NCBI GenBank assembly: GCA_002309855.1
Contig: DBYD01000004.1
Location: forward strand, 1 to 39,240
Reading direction: 5' to 3'
From: Bacteroidales bacterium UBA1195
Lineage (GTDB): Bacteria > Bacteroidota > Bacteroidia > Bacteroidales > WCHB1-69
Length of the DNA: 39,240 nt
In this document: positions 8,765 to 17,220 of the stretch, one piece after another
Position numbering within the stretch: position 1 is the stretch's first letter
Layout: each line of letters opens with the position of its first letter
Notes under the pieces: model-generated
Told to the model about the DNA's origin: nothing
The model's input: only the letters and a program-made list of their open reading frames with translations
Databases searched by the model: none
Made by a program: the position numbers and the translations under genes

Positions 8765-9901
8765 TTATTCAATTGCAATTTTTTTGTATTCTTCAAATAT
8801 CTGCCGGCCGATTTCGGGTGCGGCGAATGTCCGGAGGGCATAGTTCCGGATTGCGTCGCGGTCGTATTCGCGGCAGTGGTCGAGCAGACCGGACATGCCC
8901 TGCAGAAGGGCCTCTTCATCACCGGCAGGAATGAGGATGCCCCTCTCGGGTGTGATGATTTCGGGTATGCCTCCCACGGCGGTGCTTAGAACAGGAATGC
9001 CCGAAGCAAATGCCTCAGTGATTACGCAGGGGAGGTTTTCAAAATTGGAGAACAGTACGAGGAAGTCGGATTCCCGGTAGGCTTGCGCCACTTCGGCTGA
9101 GGCTTTTTTCCCATGGAAGAAGACACAGTCCTCCAAATGGTGCGCCTGTACAAAATCCTTGAATCCGGCTGCATCGTAGTCGTGGATGACGTGAAGCTCG
9201 AAGTCGTCACGCTGCTGCCGCAGTCGTTCGACGGTCCGCAGGATGCCGCTGAAGTTCTTGGCCTCGTCGCGCAGGGTGGAGATGTGGAGCATCCGTTTTC
9301 TGGCAGCCTGAAGCGGCCTTCCCGGCAGGAACAGATTTGTATCCACCGAATTGTAAACCACCTTGAAACGGTTTTGCACACCGTGGCCTTCCATGCAGTG
9401 CTGCAAATCTAAGCTGACGGGCATGATGAGTGAGGCATGGTTGGCAGTCCGGATAATCCCCTTTTTCAGTTTTCCAACCAGAATATCTTTGTTTTGAGGC
9501 TGGTATATTGTCCAATGTTCGGTAAGGATGTAGGGATAGCCGTAGCGTTTGTGCCACAACAGGGCCACTTTGCCGAGCGGGTGGGCGACATGCAGGTGGA
9601 TCAGGTCGGGTGTGAAGAAGTGTTTTTTTATATAGTCAAGGCCATACTGGTACATCCGCAGCAACTGCAGTTTGCGTAAGGCGTGGATTTTCGGCGGACG
9701 GACAACAATCTGCACATGGATGTGGTTTGTTCCATGGATTTCATGTACCTCAAACGGTCTCGTCAGCTCCCTGCCGTTGCAGACGGATAGGATGACGGAA
9801 TTGCATTCCTGGGGCAGCGCATCGATCATGCGGATGCAGAAGTTTCCCAGTGTCGGGTCGTCGGGGGTTGGGAACCAGCTCGGCAGGTGCAGGATGTTCA
9901 T
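8765..9901 (-). CDS. Glycosyltransferase family 4 protein
   Basis: Predicted cytosolic or membrane-associated sugar transferase of 378 residues with a GT-B fold. The start MNILHLPSWFPTPDDPTLGNF is characteristic of a GT4 subgroup in surface polysaccharide clusters. The N-terminal acceptor domain spans about residues 1-180. The C-terminal donor domain contains SNFENLPCVITEAFASGIPV, a form of the E-x7-E motif that binds the nucleotide sugar, followed by GGIPEII. The methyltransferase gene ends 3 bases upstream of its start, so the two are in one operon. This suggests glycan assembly with methyl decoration, but sugar and acceptor are unknown. Confidence 0.92.
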   Translation of the reverse strand: MNILHLPSWFPTPDDPTLGNFCIRMIDALPQECNSVILSVCNGRELTRPFEVHEIHGTNHIHVQIVVRPPKIHALRKLQLLRMYQYGLDYIKKHFFTPDLIHLHVAHPLGKVALLWHKRYGYPYILTEHWTIYQPQNKDILVGKLKKGIIRTANHASLIMPVSLDLQHCMEGHGVQNRFKVVYNSVDTNLFLPGRPLQAARKRMLHISTLRDEAKNFSGILRTVERLRQQRDDFELHVIHDYDAAGFKDFVQAHHLEDCVFFHGKKASAEVAQAYRESDFLVLFSNFENLPCVITEAFASGIPVLSTAVGGIPEIITPERGILIPAGDEEALLQGMSGLLDHCREYDRDAIRNYALRTFAAPEIGRQIFEEYKKIAIE

Positions 9902-9904
9902 GGT

Positions 9905-10711
9905 TCAGCAGCGATGTGTTTTGATGTTGATTTCAAAGTATTTGTGCGGTGTCTCGTATGGCACGAGTGGGTGGGTGTCAAAGTCTTCAGGAAGATATGC
10001 CGCACATAATGTATTGGAAATATGATATATGTGTTTTCTTTTTTCGGCTGGTGTTCCGTCAAGGATGGCACCCATCACGTCCCATCGGATGGTTTCGGGA
10101 TCAAGGCCGTAGTCGTGCCACACGATGATGCTCTGTCCGTCTCTCAATAGCCGGAAGGCGGTTTCGGTGTCTTTCCTCACGCTCTCATAATGGTGGTCGC
10201 CGTCCACGAAAACCATGTCGTATTGCCCGAAATGGGATTTAAAATCATAGGTTTGCGAGTCGCCGTAAAGTTGTTCCACATTGTTCATCCCTTTGCTGAA
10301 GAAACTGTGCAGGTCTGCATATGACCGGTTGCCGGTCAGTCTGACAATCTCCTCTTTCGGCAGGTTGAGGGTGACGCATCGCCGTACAATTTCGGCCATG
10401 TTGGCCACGCTTTCCCCCCGCCAGGTGCCGATTTCAAAGTAATCCTTTACCTCGTAACGTCTGGCAAGAGCCCGCAGCAGGGCGATGTCGATGGGCATGG
10501 TGGCTCCAGACAGATAGGCGTATGGCTTGGCTGTTTCCTCAAAATCAGGGAACATTCCATCGATTTCAATGACAGGCAGTCCGTCGGAAAGGCCGTATTT
10601 GCGGATAACATCCTCCCTATTGCTGTTTTCATCCAGCAGAATGAGGTTGAGCAGATAGGGGTGCCGGATGATGCGTCCGAGGGCTTTGGTGAGTTTGCGG
10701 ATTTTGTTCAT
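9905..10711 (-). CDS. Class I SAM-dependent methyltransferase (family 24 type)
   Basis: Predicted methyltransferase of 268 residues. The SAM-binding motif I is at YFEIGTWRGESVANMAE, the post-I acidic region follows, and FVDGDHHYESVRKDTE is the diagnostic motif of the Methyltransf_24 group, found in many surface glycan clusters. It is followed by the HDYGLDPE segment. The first about 80 residues form an N-terminal extension before the catalytic fold. It heads the minus-strand set with the GT4 gene, so methylation of a sugar or glycan end is a reasonable inference. The chemistry (O-, N- or C-methylation) is not visible. Confidence 0.85.
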   Translation of the reverse strand: MNKIRKLTKALGRIIRHPYLLNLILLDENSNREDVIRKYGLSDGLPVIEIDGMFPDFEETAKPYAYLSGATMPIDIALLRALARRYEVKDYFEIGTWRGESVANMAEIVRRCVTLNLPKEEIVRLTGNRSYADLHSFFSKGMNNVEQLYGDSQTYDFKSHFGQYDMVFVDGDHHYESVRKDTETAFRLLRDGQSIIVWHDYGLDPETIRWDVMGAILDGTPAEKRKHIYHISNTLCAAYLPEDFDTHPLVPYETPHKYFEINIKTHRC

Positions 10712-10736
10712 TACGCAGGGGTGTTTATTTTTTTTG

Positions 10737-10744
10737 CAAAAGTA
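10737..10744 (-). promoter_or_regulatory. -7 box for the methyltransferase/GT4 operon
   Basis: On the minus strand the sequence reads TACTTTTG, a perfect TAnnTTTG box, 26 bases upstream of the methyltransferase start. It faces the guaA promoter across a short divergent region. No -33 TTG is seen at standard spacing. Confidence 0.45.
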
Positions 10745-10780
10745 ATCATTTTTTCATCATATTTGTATTGTGAAAATGGC

Positions 10781-10788
10781 TATCTTTG
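10781..10788 (+). promoter_or_regulatory. -7 box for the guaA operon
   Basis: TATCTTTG is a perfect TAnnTTTG match, 37 bases before the guaA ATG. A TTTG at 10762-10765 is only 15 bases upstream, shorter than the usual 19-21. No purine-riboswitch fold is obvious in the short leader. Confidence 0.5.
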
Positions 10789-10825
10789 TAAATTATTTTA
10801 AACGTACAAAACATCATATGCCGAT

Positions 10826-12355
10826 ATGGAGGAAATGATTCTGATTCTGGATTTCGGATCACAGTACACCCAGCTGATTGCGCGGAAGGTGAGGGAGATA
10901 CATGTGTATTGTGAGATAAAGCCGTTCAATGCTGTGAAGGAACTCCCCGAAAATGTGAAGGGGGTGATTCTTTCCGGAAGCCCTGCGTCCGTCAACGATT
11001 CGGACGCGCCGGTGCCTGCGCTGGAGCTTTGGCGCGGAAAGGTGCCGGTTTTGGGAGTCTGCTATGGGGCGCAGTATCTTGCCCATTCACTGGGCGGAAG
11101 GGTGCAGTCGTCGCCGAGCCGCGAATACGGTCGCGCACGGCTCTCTCATATTGACAGCGGCAGCCGTCTCATGCAGGGGATCGATCTGCAGTCGCAGGTA
11201 TGGATGTCCCACGGGGACACCATTGTGGAGATGCCCGGCAGTTTCAGGAAGATATGCAGCACGGACTCGGTCGAGTTCGCAGGGTTCAAAATTGAAGGAG
11301 AGGAGACCTACGGCATCCAGTTCCATCCGGAGGTGCACCATTCCGAACAGGGGGTGCGGATGCTCTCCAATTTTGTGAGGGACATCTGTGGCTGCAAGGG
11401 CGAATGGACCTCCGAATCGTTTATTGAAGCGACTGTGCGCGACCTGCGTGAAAAACTGGGTGACGACAAGGTTATTCTTGGGCTCTCCGGCGGCGTGGAC
11501 TCCACAGTGGCCGCCTATCTGCTCAATCGTGCCATCGGCAAAAATCTCTACGGCATCTTTGTGGATACCGGGCTTTTGCGCAAGGATGAGTTCGAATCGG
11601 TGATGACATCGTGCCAACAGATTGGGATAAATGTCATCGGGGTGAAGGCCGGACCAATCTTTTATGAAAAGCTCAAAGGGGTGACAGATCCTGAAAAGAA
11701 ACGTAAAATCATAGGAGCCACTTTTATTGAAGTTTTTGATGCGGAGGCGCAGAAACTGAAAGATGTCAAATGGCTGGGCCAGGGCACCATCTACCCGGAC
11801 GTGATTGAGTCCGCACCGGTCAAGGGGCCTTCGGCCACCATCAAGTCGCACCACAATGTGGGCGGGCTTCCGGAGCGCATGAACCTCAAGATTGTCGAGC
11901 CGCTGCGCTTCCTCTTCAAGGATGAGGTACGCGAGGTGGGTGAGAAACTTGGCGTGCCGCACGACCTGCTCTACCGCCATCCCTTCCCCGGTCCCGGATT
12001 GGGCATACGGATTTTGGGCGACATTACAGAGGAGAAGGTGCGCATCCTGCAGGAGGTGGATGCCATCTTCCTGAAAAATCTGCGTAAGGCCGGATGGTAC
12101 CACAAGTGCTGGCAGGCGCTGTCGGTGCTGCTGCCGGTGCGCAGCGTGGGGGTTATGGGCGATGAACGCACCTACGAGAACTGCGTGGCGCTGCGTGCGG
12201 TCACATCAGTGGACGGCATGACCGCCGACTGGGTGCATCTGCCGTATGAGCTGCTTGCCGAAACCTCCAGCGAAATCATCAACAAGGTGCGCGGCGTGAA
12301 CCGGGTGGTCTACGACATCAGCTCCAAGCCGCCGGCAACCATCGAATGGGAATAG
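10826..12355 (+). CDS. guaA: GMP synthase (glutamine-hydrolysing)
   Basis: Converts XMP to GMP using ATP and glutamine, the last step of de novo guanine nucleotide synthesis. At 509 residues it has the usual two-part layout. The N-terminal class I glutamine amidotransferase has nucleophile Cys79 in GVCYGAQYLA and the His167/Glu169 pair in FHPEVH. The ATP pyrophosphatase has the P-loop LGLSGGVDST around 218-227. The C-terminal dimerisation domain contains HPFPGPGLGIRI and ends in the conserved KPPATIEWE. The ATG at 10826 gives MEEMILILDFGSQ, matching the length of Bacteroides GuaA; a second ATG 9 bases later is possible. It is the first gene of a tightly packed operon that ends with guanylate kinase. 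Confidence 0.98.
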   Translation: MEEMILILDFGSQYTQLIARKVREIHVYCEIKPFNAVKELPENVKGVILSGSPASVNDSDAPVPALELWRGKVPVLGVCYGAQYLAHSLGGRVQSSPSREYGRARLSHIDSGSRLMQGIDLQSQVWMSHGDTIVEMPGSFRKICSTDSVEFAGFKIEGEETYGIQFHPEVHHSEQGVRMLSNFVRDICGCKGEWTSESFIEATVRDLREKLGDDKVILGLSGGVDSTVAAYLLNRAIGKNLYGIFVDTGLLRKDEFESVMTSCQQIGINVIGVKAGPIFYEKLKGVTDPEKKRKIIGATFIEVFDAEAQKLKDVKWLGQGTIYPDVIESAPVKGPSATIKSHHNVGGLPERMNLKIVEPLRFLFKDEVREVGEKLGVPHDLLYRHPFPGPGLGIRILGDITEEKVRILQEVDAIFLKNLRKAGWYHKCWQALSVLLPVRSVGVMGDERTYENCVALRAVTSVDGMTADWVHLPYELLAETSSEIINKVRGVNRVVYDISSKPPATIEWE

Positions 12356-12579
12356 CCATGGGGGAGGAGACGGAAGTGCGCTGCCCCAAATTGCAGAAGG
12401 GGTTGAAATATGCTATGGTGCTGCTTGCCGCCGTGCTGGTGGCGGTCTCCGCCTGGATGGAGCAGGCGCGTCCGCGCAGGTGGCTTATGGCGGTTTCGGG
12501 AGGACTGCTCTCCGTCTGCTGCCTGGTTTTTGCCTTCTTGAATTATGACCAGTTGAAAAACAGAAAAAAGGAGTTATGA
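12346..12579 (+). CDS. Small two-helix membrane protein, unknown function
   Basis: A protein of 77 residues (73 if translation begins at the ATG at 12358, just after the guaA stop). Two hydrophobic segments lie near residues 22-38 and 47-65, with arginines between them (QARPRRW) and a lysine-rich end (KNRKKEL). I do not recognise the family. Its end overlaps the next start in an ATGA junction (12576-12579), so translational coupling with the CPBP protease is likely and supports it as a real gene. Confidence 0.65.
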   Translation: MGIAMGEETEVRCPKLQKGLKYAMVLLAAVLVAVSAWMEQARPRRWLMAVSGGLLSVCCLVFAFLNYDQLKNRKKEL

Positions 12580-13493
12580 AACATTTGCAGGCCGCCTTCG
12601 GGCGGCGGAACGATGCCGGGATGTATGTGGCGGTGCTGCTGCTTGGGATTGTATGCTGGGCCTTCATAGGTTCTATCCCCACAATGGTTGTGCTGTTTAA
12701 GAACAACATTGTCGCCACCGACCTTTCCGAATTGCAGGAGTGCATGTCACCGAACGGTTGCATTCTGACGACGTTCAGTTCATTCATTATTGGATTGGCA
12801 TCCTTCATACTGCTGGTGCGCCTGATGCATCGGCGCGGATTCAGCAGTGTGGTCAATGGGAGGGACAAGGTGCGCTGGAGCCATTTTTTCACCGCTTTCG
12901 GGCTCTATTTCCTCTGCATAGCGTTAATCCATCTTGTAATGCTGCTTGTAGATAGGGAAAATTATGTGTTCCAATTTGATGCGGGGACTTTTTTCAGCAT
13001 GCTTCCTCTGCTGCTGGTGCTGGTGCCGCTGCAGACATTGTTTGAGGAGTATCTCTTCCGGGGCTATCTGATGCAGGCCGTGGCGGTCTGGAGCAGGCGC
13101 GTATGGCTGGTCTGGCTGATTCCCTCTGTTTTCTTTGCCCTGGCGCATGTCGCCAATCCTGAGGTGGGTGCCTACGGATTCTCCATGATGATGCTTCAAT
13201 ACTTGCTGCTGGCATTGATTTTTGGCTTTTTCACGATAGCGGACGATGGGTTGGAGGTTTCATGGGGGATGCACACGGCCAACAACCTGTTCCTGCTGCT
13301 CTTCTTCACAGAGGAGAACTCCGCAATGCCCACACCGGCCGTATGGCGTGTTGCTGACGCCGCCCCATCCTTTGCGGATCCGTTGGAGATTCTGCTGCTG
13401 GGTGTTGTGCTGTGGTTTGTCCTCCGCCGCCTGTACAGGTGGAAAAGACCGGCCTTGGGCTGTAAAATTGATATTACTGATGTTGAAAAATAA
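12576..13493 (+). CDS. CPBP family intramembrane glutamic endopeptidase
   Basis: Polytopic membrane protein of 305 residues of the CAAX protease and bacteriocin-processing (ABI/CPBP) family. The catalytic motifs are in order within membrane segments: EEYLFRG at 157-163 (the Glu pair), FALAHVANPE with His191, and HTANN with His233 and Asn236/Asn237. About seven or eight hydrophobic segments are visible. Bacterial members are linked to protein processing, bacteriocin self-immunity or unknown roles; nothing nearby identifies a substrate. It is coupled by overlap to the preceding small membrane protein and followed after 4 bases by the LysM protein. Confidence 0.9.
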   Translation: MKHLQAAFGRRNDAGMYVAVLLLGIVCWAFIGSIPTMVVLFKNNIVATDLSELQECMSPNGCILTTFSSFIIGLASFILLVRLMHRRGFSSVVNGRDKVRWSHFFTAFGLYFLCIALIHLVMLLVDRENYVFQFDAGTFFSMLPLLLVLVPLQTLFEEYLFRGYLMQAVAVWSRRVWLVWLIPSVFFALAHVANPEVGAYGFSMMMLQYLLLALIFGFFTIADDGLEVSWGMHTANNLFLLLFFTEENSAMPTPAVWRVADAAPSFADPLEILLLGVVLWFVLRRLYRWKRPALGCKIDITDVEK

Positions 13494-13497
13494 TAGT

Positions 13498-15213
13498 ATG
13501 ATGAAAAAAATTGCCTTTGTATTTTTGTTTTGCATTCTTGGCCTGGCTGCAGCCGGCTATTCGCAGGCGAAGGACACCCTGGTGGAAAACGGCTGTAAGT
13601 ATGTGATGCATGATGTGCAGAAGGGACAGACCCTCTACGGCCTTGCCAAGCAGTACCGTCTTACGGTGGAACGGCTGGTTGAGGACAATCCCGGAACGGA
13701 AAACGGCATCCGGATCGGTCAGCAGCTGAAAATCTACGCCGGTCAGGCGGAGGTTGTGCAGAAGCATGTTGTGAGCAAAGGGGAGAGTCTCTACAAAATT
13801 TCAAAGATGTATGGGGTAACTGTTGCCCAGCTGACCGCATGGAATCCCGGTCTGACCGAACGTCTGGATATAGGACAGGAGATTATTGTCCGCAAGTCTG
13901 TGGCCACTGTCGCGCCAAAACCGCAGCAGCCCGTTGTCCGTAGGGAGCCGGTGACCGCACAGCCTGTGGAGCCGGAGAGGGTTCCGCAGGCTGAGACTGT
14001 TGTGGAAAAGACGGAATCCCATGTGGATGATACGAAACAGGTCATATCAGTGGCGGAGCGCAAGCAGGTCTACAATGTGTTCCTGCTGCTTCCGCTCTAT
14101 ACGCAGGAGGGTCTGCAGGAGGATGATGGGCAGAAGGTGGAGACGCTTGAGGCATACGAACGGATCAAGAGTTTTGACTTCATACAGTTTTATGAGGCGG
14201 CCATGCTGGCGGTGGAGGACATTGCCGCTCAGGATGTCAAGGTGAATTTCTATGTCAAGGATGTGAACGAGAGGAACAATGCGGAGTTGGGACGTTGGAT
14301 TGCCGAAGGGGTTTTTGCGGACGCGGATCTGATTATCGGCCCCTTTTTCCGTGAGAATTTCCGGACGATGCTCTCCTATGCGCAGAATCACCACATCATG
14401 ATCATCAATCCGTTTACGGTGGCTCCAGTTGAGACTTCCGCACAGCTTTTCCGCACTATGGCCACATTCGGACATCAGGCGGTGAATCTTGCCGAATATA
14501 TACGCCAGCGCTATTCCAAGGCGCAGGTGCTGCTGCTGAACAACGGCGGTTCCGACAGCAGGCGCATATCCGTCTACCATTCCTCCATGATGAAGGCGTT
14601 GCAGGACAATCCGGGCATTTCGGTCAAGGAGGTGAACTACAAGTCGGGCGGGGTGGCCGCCGTGCAGGCTTCGCTAAACCCCACCTGCGAGAATTTCGTT
14701 GTGGCTTTCTTTGACGGGGAGATAACCGTCACCCATTTCATCCAGTCAATGAACAGGAAGGAGCTGGATAATGTGACGCTTGTCACCTCTTCGGACTGGC
14801 GGAAATACGACAAGATTGAGACTGAATACTACAGCCGTCTTAAAACCCATTACATCGACCAGTTCTTTGTGGACTATTCGGATCCTGAGGTTATACGCTT
14901 CATCGACCGTTTCCGCGAAAGGTACAATCTGGAGCCTACACTGGACCATTTCGCCTTCCAGGGCTACGACATCACCCGTTTTTTCCTTACCGCACTTATA
15001 AAATACGGAAACGGATTCGGCCTTGAGGTGAATGACCTTAAGCTGCCATTGCTTTGCACGCAGTTCCATTATGTCCAAAGTGCTCCGCAAACATTTGAGA
15101 ACAGCTTCTGTCACATTTACCGTTTGAGTAATTACAAGTATGTCAATGCGTGGCAGGATGATGAGGAGGTTACACCGACAATAAGTCCGGCGAAGAACAA
15201 AAAACGCAGATAA
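13498..15213 (+). CDS. LysM and periplasmic-binding-like domain protein
   Basis: Exported protein of 571 residues. The frame is open much further upstream, but the ATG at 13498 gives a good signal peptide (MMKKIAFVFLFCILGLAAAGYSQA) and sits 4 bases after the CPBP gene. Two LysM domains (about 35-79 and 87-130) suggest binding to peptidoglycan. A Pro/Glu/Val-rich linker (to about 180) leads to a domain like type 1 periplasmic binding proteins, with VFLLLPLY, LIIGPFFRENFRTM and FDGEITVTHFIQSMNRKEL segments. This architecture is annotated in Bacteroidota as a LysM or amino-acid ABC substrate-binding protein, but no transporter genes are adjacent. A sensing or cell-wall role similar to LpoA is speculative. 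Confidence 0.88.
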   Translation: MMKKIAFVFLFCILGLAAAGYSQAKDTLVENGCKYVMHDVQKGQTLYGLAKQYRLTVERLVEDNPGTENGIRIGQQLKIYAGQAEVVQKHVVSKGESLYKISKMYGVTVAQLTAWNPGLTERLDIGQEIIVRKSVATVAPKPQQPVVRREPVTAQPVEPERVPQAETVVEKTESHVDDTKQVISVAERKQVYNVFLLLPLYTQEGLQEDDGQKVETLEAYERIKSFDFIQFYEAAMLAVEDIAAQDVKVNFYVKDVNERNNAELGRWIAEGVFADADLIIGPFFRENFRTMLSYAQNHHIMIINPFTVAPVETSAQLFRTMATFGHQAVNLAEYIRQRYSKAQVLLLNNGGSDSRRISVYHSSMMKALQDNPGISVKEVNYKSGGVAAVQASLNPTCENFVVAFFDGEITVTHFIQSMNRKELDNVTLVTSSDWRKYDKIETEYYSRLKTHYIDQFFVDYSDPEVIRFIDRFRERYNLEPTLDHFAFQGYDITRFFLTALIKYGNGFGLEVNDLKLPLLCTQFHYVQSAPQTFENSFCHIYRLSNYKYVNAWQDDEEVTPTISPAKNKKRR

Positions 15214-15216
15214 GTT

Positions 15217-15783
15217 ATGGAAAACAAGGTGATTATATTGTCGGCACCGTCCGGTTGCGGAAAGACGACCATACTGAAGGCTTTGATGTCGCGGCAGCTG
15301 CCGCTCGAATTTTCCGTGTCGGCCACCAGCCGGCAGAAGCGGGACGGTGAGACGGATGGAAGGGACTACTATTTTTTCACTCCGGAACAGTTCATGGAGA
15401 AGGTGGATGCCGGTGAGTTCCTGGAATGGAACGAGGTATATGCCGGCCAGTATTACGGCACGCTTCTTTCGGAGGTTGACCGCATAGCCAGTAACGGACA
15501 TCATGTGATATTCGATGTGGATGTGAAGGGCGGGCTCTCCATTAAGGGGCGTTTCGGTGACCGTGCGCTTGCGGTCTTTGTGATGCCTCCCTCAATTGAG
15601 GTGCTGCGTCAACGGCTGCTTTCCCGTGGTACGGAGACGCCGGAATCGGTGGAGAAGCGTCTTCAGCGGGCGGATTATGAAATTTCCTTTTCCAAACATT
15701 TTGACTATGTTCTGGTGAACGACGATCTTGAGACAGCCATAAATGAGGCCTATGGTTTGATTTCTGGTTTTTTAAGCATATAA
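15217..15783 (+). CDS. gmk: Guanylate kinase
   Basis: Phosphorylates GMP to GDP with ATP in the cytosol. It has 188 residues, normal for the family. The P-loop is APSGCGKTT at 10-18 (Cys14 replaces the usual Ser). The GMP-binding region SVSATSRQKRDGETDGRDYYF and the lid segment FLEWNEVYAGQYYGT are clear. It follows the LysM gene by 3 bases. As last gene of the operon opened by guaA, it uses the product of GuaA as substrate. Confidence 0.97.
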   Translation: MENKVIILSAPSGCGKTTILKALMSRQLPLEFSVSATSRQKRDGETDGRDYYFFTPEQFMEKVDAGEFLEWNEVYAGQYYGTLLSEVDRIASNGHHVIFDVDVKGGLSIKGRFGDRALAVFVMPPSIEVLRQRLLSRGTETPESVEKRLQRADYEISFSKHFDYVLVNDDLETAINEAYGLISGFLSI

Positions 15784-15785
15784 AA

Positions 15786-15823
15786 AGGATGTGGGCAACC
15801 TACCGGATTGCATCCTGTTTTTT
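15786..15823 (+). terminator. Possible intrinsic terminator after gmk
   Basis: AGGATG (15786-15791) can pair with CATCCT (15811-15816), followed by G and six T (15818-15823). The loop is long (19 bases), so stability is uncertain. The right half lies inside the 3' end of the converging membrane-protein gene. Confidence 0.35.
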
Positions 15824-16594
15824 CCTGTAGCGGTAGCTGACCGTGGCAAACACGATGATCACAGGTATGAAAAAGTAGATGTATCCCTCGATGCATTCGA
15901 TGACCAGCATGGTGACGGCTCCGATGCCGATGAGGAAGCATACGGCCGCCAGCAGGCAGCGCATAACCTTGTGGGTACGGGTAATGTCAACCACAAACTT
16001 GATGAGGGTCAGCAGCACAATCAGCAGCTGGTAGGCGAGCATGATCCACACGCCGGCAATAGGTGCGAACTCGTCAACCACACCTGCGACCGTGGCCCCG
16101 AAAAGCATCACAAAGAAAAATATCTGCCACTCCCGCCATTGCTTCTCCTCCATGCCCATGCTGTCGCATAGATTGGCCAGCAGCTGCATCAGTCCCGTCT
16201 TGAAGTAATAGACGGTATAGGTGAGCAGCACCACCCCAATGACGGACCATACGACACCGACAATGCTGCGCTGGCAGAACCAGCCGATGCATATTTCTTT
16301 GCGCCGCAGCTGATAGTCCTCAAACAGCGGCAGGTCATCTGAGAAGCAGTAGTAGTAGGTGGCCACGACGGCCACTCCCGCCAGGATGTAAAGCAGGGGA
16401 TAGAGCGTGCGCCGCTCCTTATAGTATATCTGATGGGTAGTTATGTGCATCCCTATGGCAAGCAAAAGCAGCAGAACCGGAATCACAATCGGGTGAAGGC
16501 CCAACGGGTTGCCATGGTGCAGGCCAAGCAGTTCCGGGATGTTTGTCATCGGCGCATTGGCGTTGATGTAATCTGAAAGTGACTGTAAGATCAT
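15800..16594 (-). CDS. Polytopic membrane protein, unknown function
   Basis: A protein of 264 residues with six or seven hydrophobic segments, approximately at 36-53, 65-84, 108-130, 153-172, 178-202, 213-234 and 236-254. A cysteine- and charge-rich loop (DYQLRRKEICIGWFCQRS) sits between the second and third. A second loop (NLCDSMGMEEKQWREWQ) precedes the fourth. The tail is basic (YRYRKKQDAIR). I do not recognise a named family or catalytic motif. It converges on gmk with a 16-base gap and starts 29 bases after the broken lipoprotein gene on the same strand. Confidence 0.75.
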   Translation of the reverse strand: MILQSLSDYINANAPMTNIPELLGLHHGNPLGLHPIVIPVLLLLLAIGMHITTHQIYYKERRTLYPLLYILAGVAVVATYYYCFSDDLPLFEDYQLRRKEICIGWFCQRSIVGVVWSVIGVVLLTYTVYYFKTGLMQLLANLCDSMGMEEKQWREWQIFFFVMLFGATVAGVVDEFAPIAGVWIMLAYQLLIVLLTLIKFVVDITRTHKVMRCLLAAVCFLIGIGAVTMLVIECIEGYIYFFIPVIIVFATVSYRYRKKQDAIR

Positions 16595-16623
16595 AATGTT
16601 TTTATGGTATTAATAGTTGATTG

Positions 16624-17122
16624 TTATTTATCTATAACATATTCCGCATACCAATGCGGATAATAACTGATTATGCAACAGTAGTCGGAACGGACAGGCC
16701 TGTATGTGAGAGATGTGTCAATCATTCCGATGTGATACTTGAAAACCAACCCGTTTTGAGGATTTGAAATTGTTTTATCCATGGTATCCAGCAAAATGAC
16801 ACCATATTTTTTTTTCAAGATTTCCAATAAAGGAAATTTCATCTGAAGAATCCATGATGGGTATGACCCAGCGATAGTTTATCAATTTGCCTTTACCATT
16901 TGTACCTTCATATTCAACCAATACAGTTGTGTCTTCCTTTTGGAAAACGTAGATGTTCATGTCAATGCCTTCTTCACGATCTGCCCCCATCTCATAAATA
17001 TCATCTTCCGTCAGCAAAGTGTCAGGTGAAAAAACAGAAAAGAAATGTTCCTCTTGCGAAGCATGACGATTGCATGATAACAAGACAAAAAACATTATCA
17101 AAAACAAAAAGCTCCTTTTCAT
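16624..17122 (-). pseudogene. Small lipoprotein gene interrupted by a frameshift in A9
   Basis: The first frame opens with a lipoprotein signal, MKRSFLFLIMFFVLLSCNRH, with a lipobox ending at Cys17. It continues to YRWVIPIMDSSDEISF before reaching nine A residues on the minus strand (T run at 16807-16815), and then stops at 16775 after 115 residues. The adjacent frame, open from the same A run to 16624, continues smoothly with YGVILLDTMDKTISNP and ends PHWYAEYVIDK. With eight A instead of nine, the two parts join into one protein of about 165 residues. The two frames together therefore look like one gene. It could be a phase-variable or slippage-expressed gene, a decayed gene or a sequencing error. 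Function is unknown. Confidence 0.65.
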
Positions 17123-17220
17123 AACAAAACAATATTGGATCTACTTTAAAAAGTTAATAAATGCACGTAACGTGAGAATTTATTGGGATATTGTGCTGGA
17201 GTGCCTTTTTTTTACCACCG

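Noticed and set aside
11087..12103. Minus-strand open frame of 338 codons opposite guaA
   Set aside because: It lies wholly within guaA and is a shadow of its codon use.
15791..16171. Plus-strand open frame of 126 codons after gmk
   Set aside because: It is antisense to the membrane-protein gene, whose hydrophobic segments are coherent; the product is a His/Asp-rich mirror of them.
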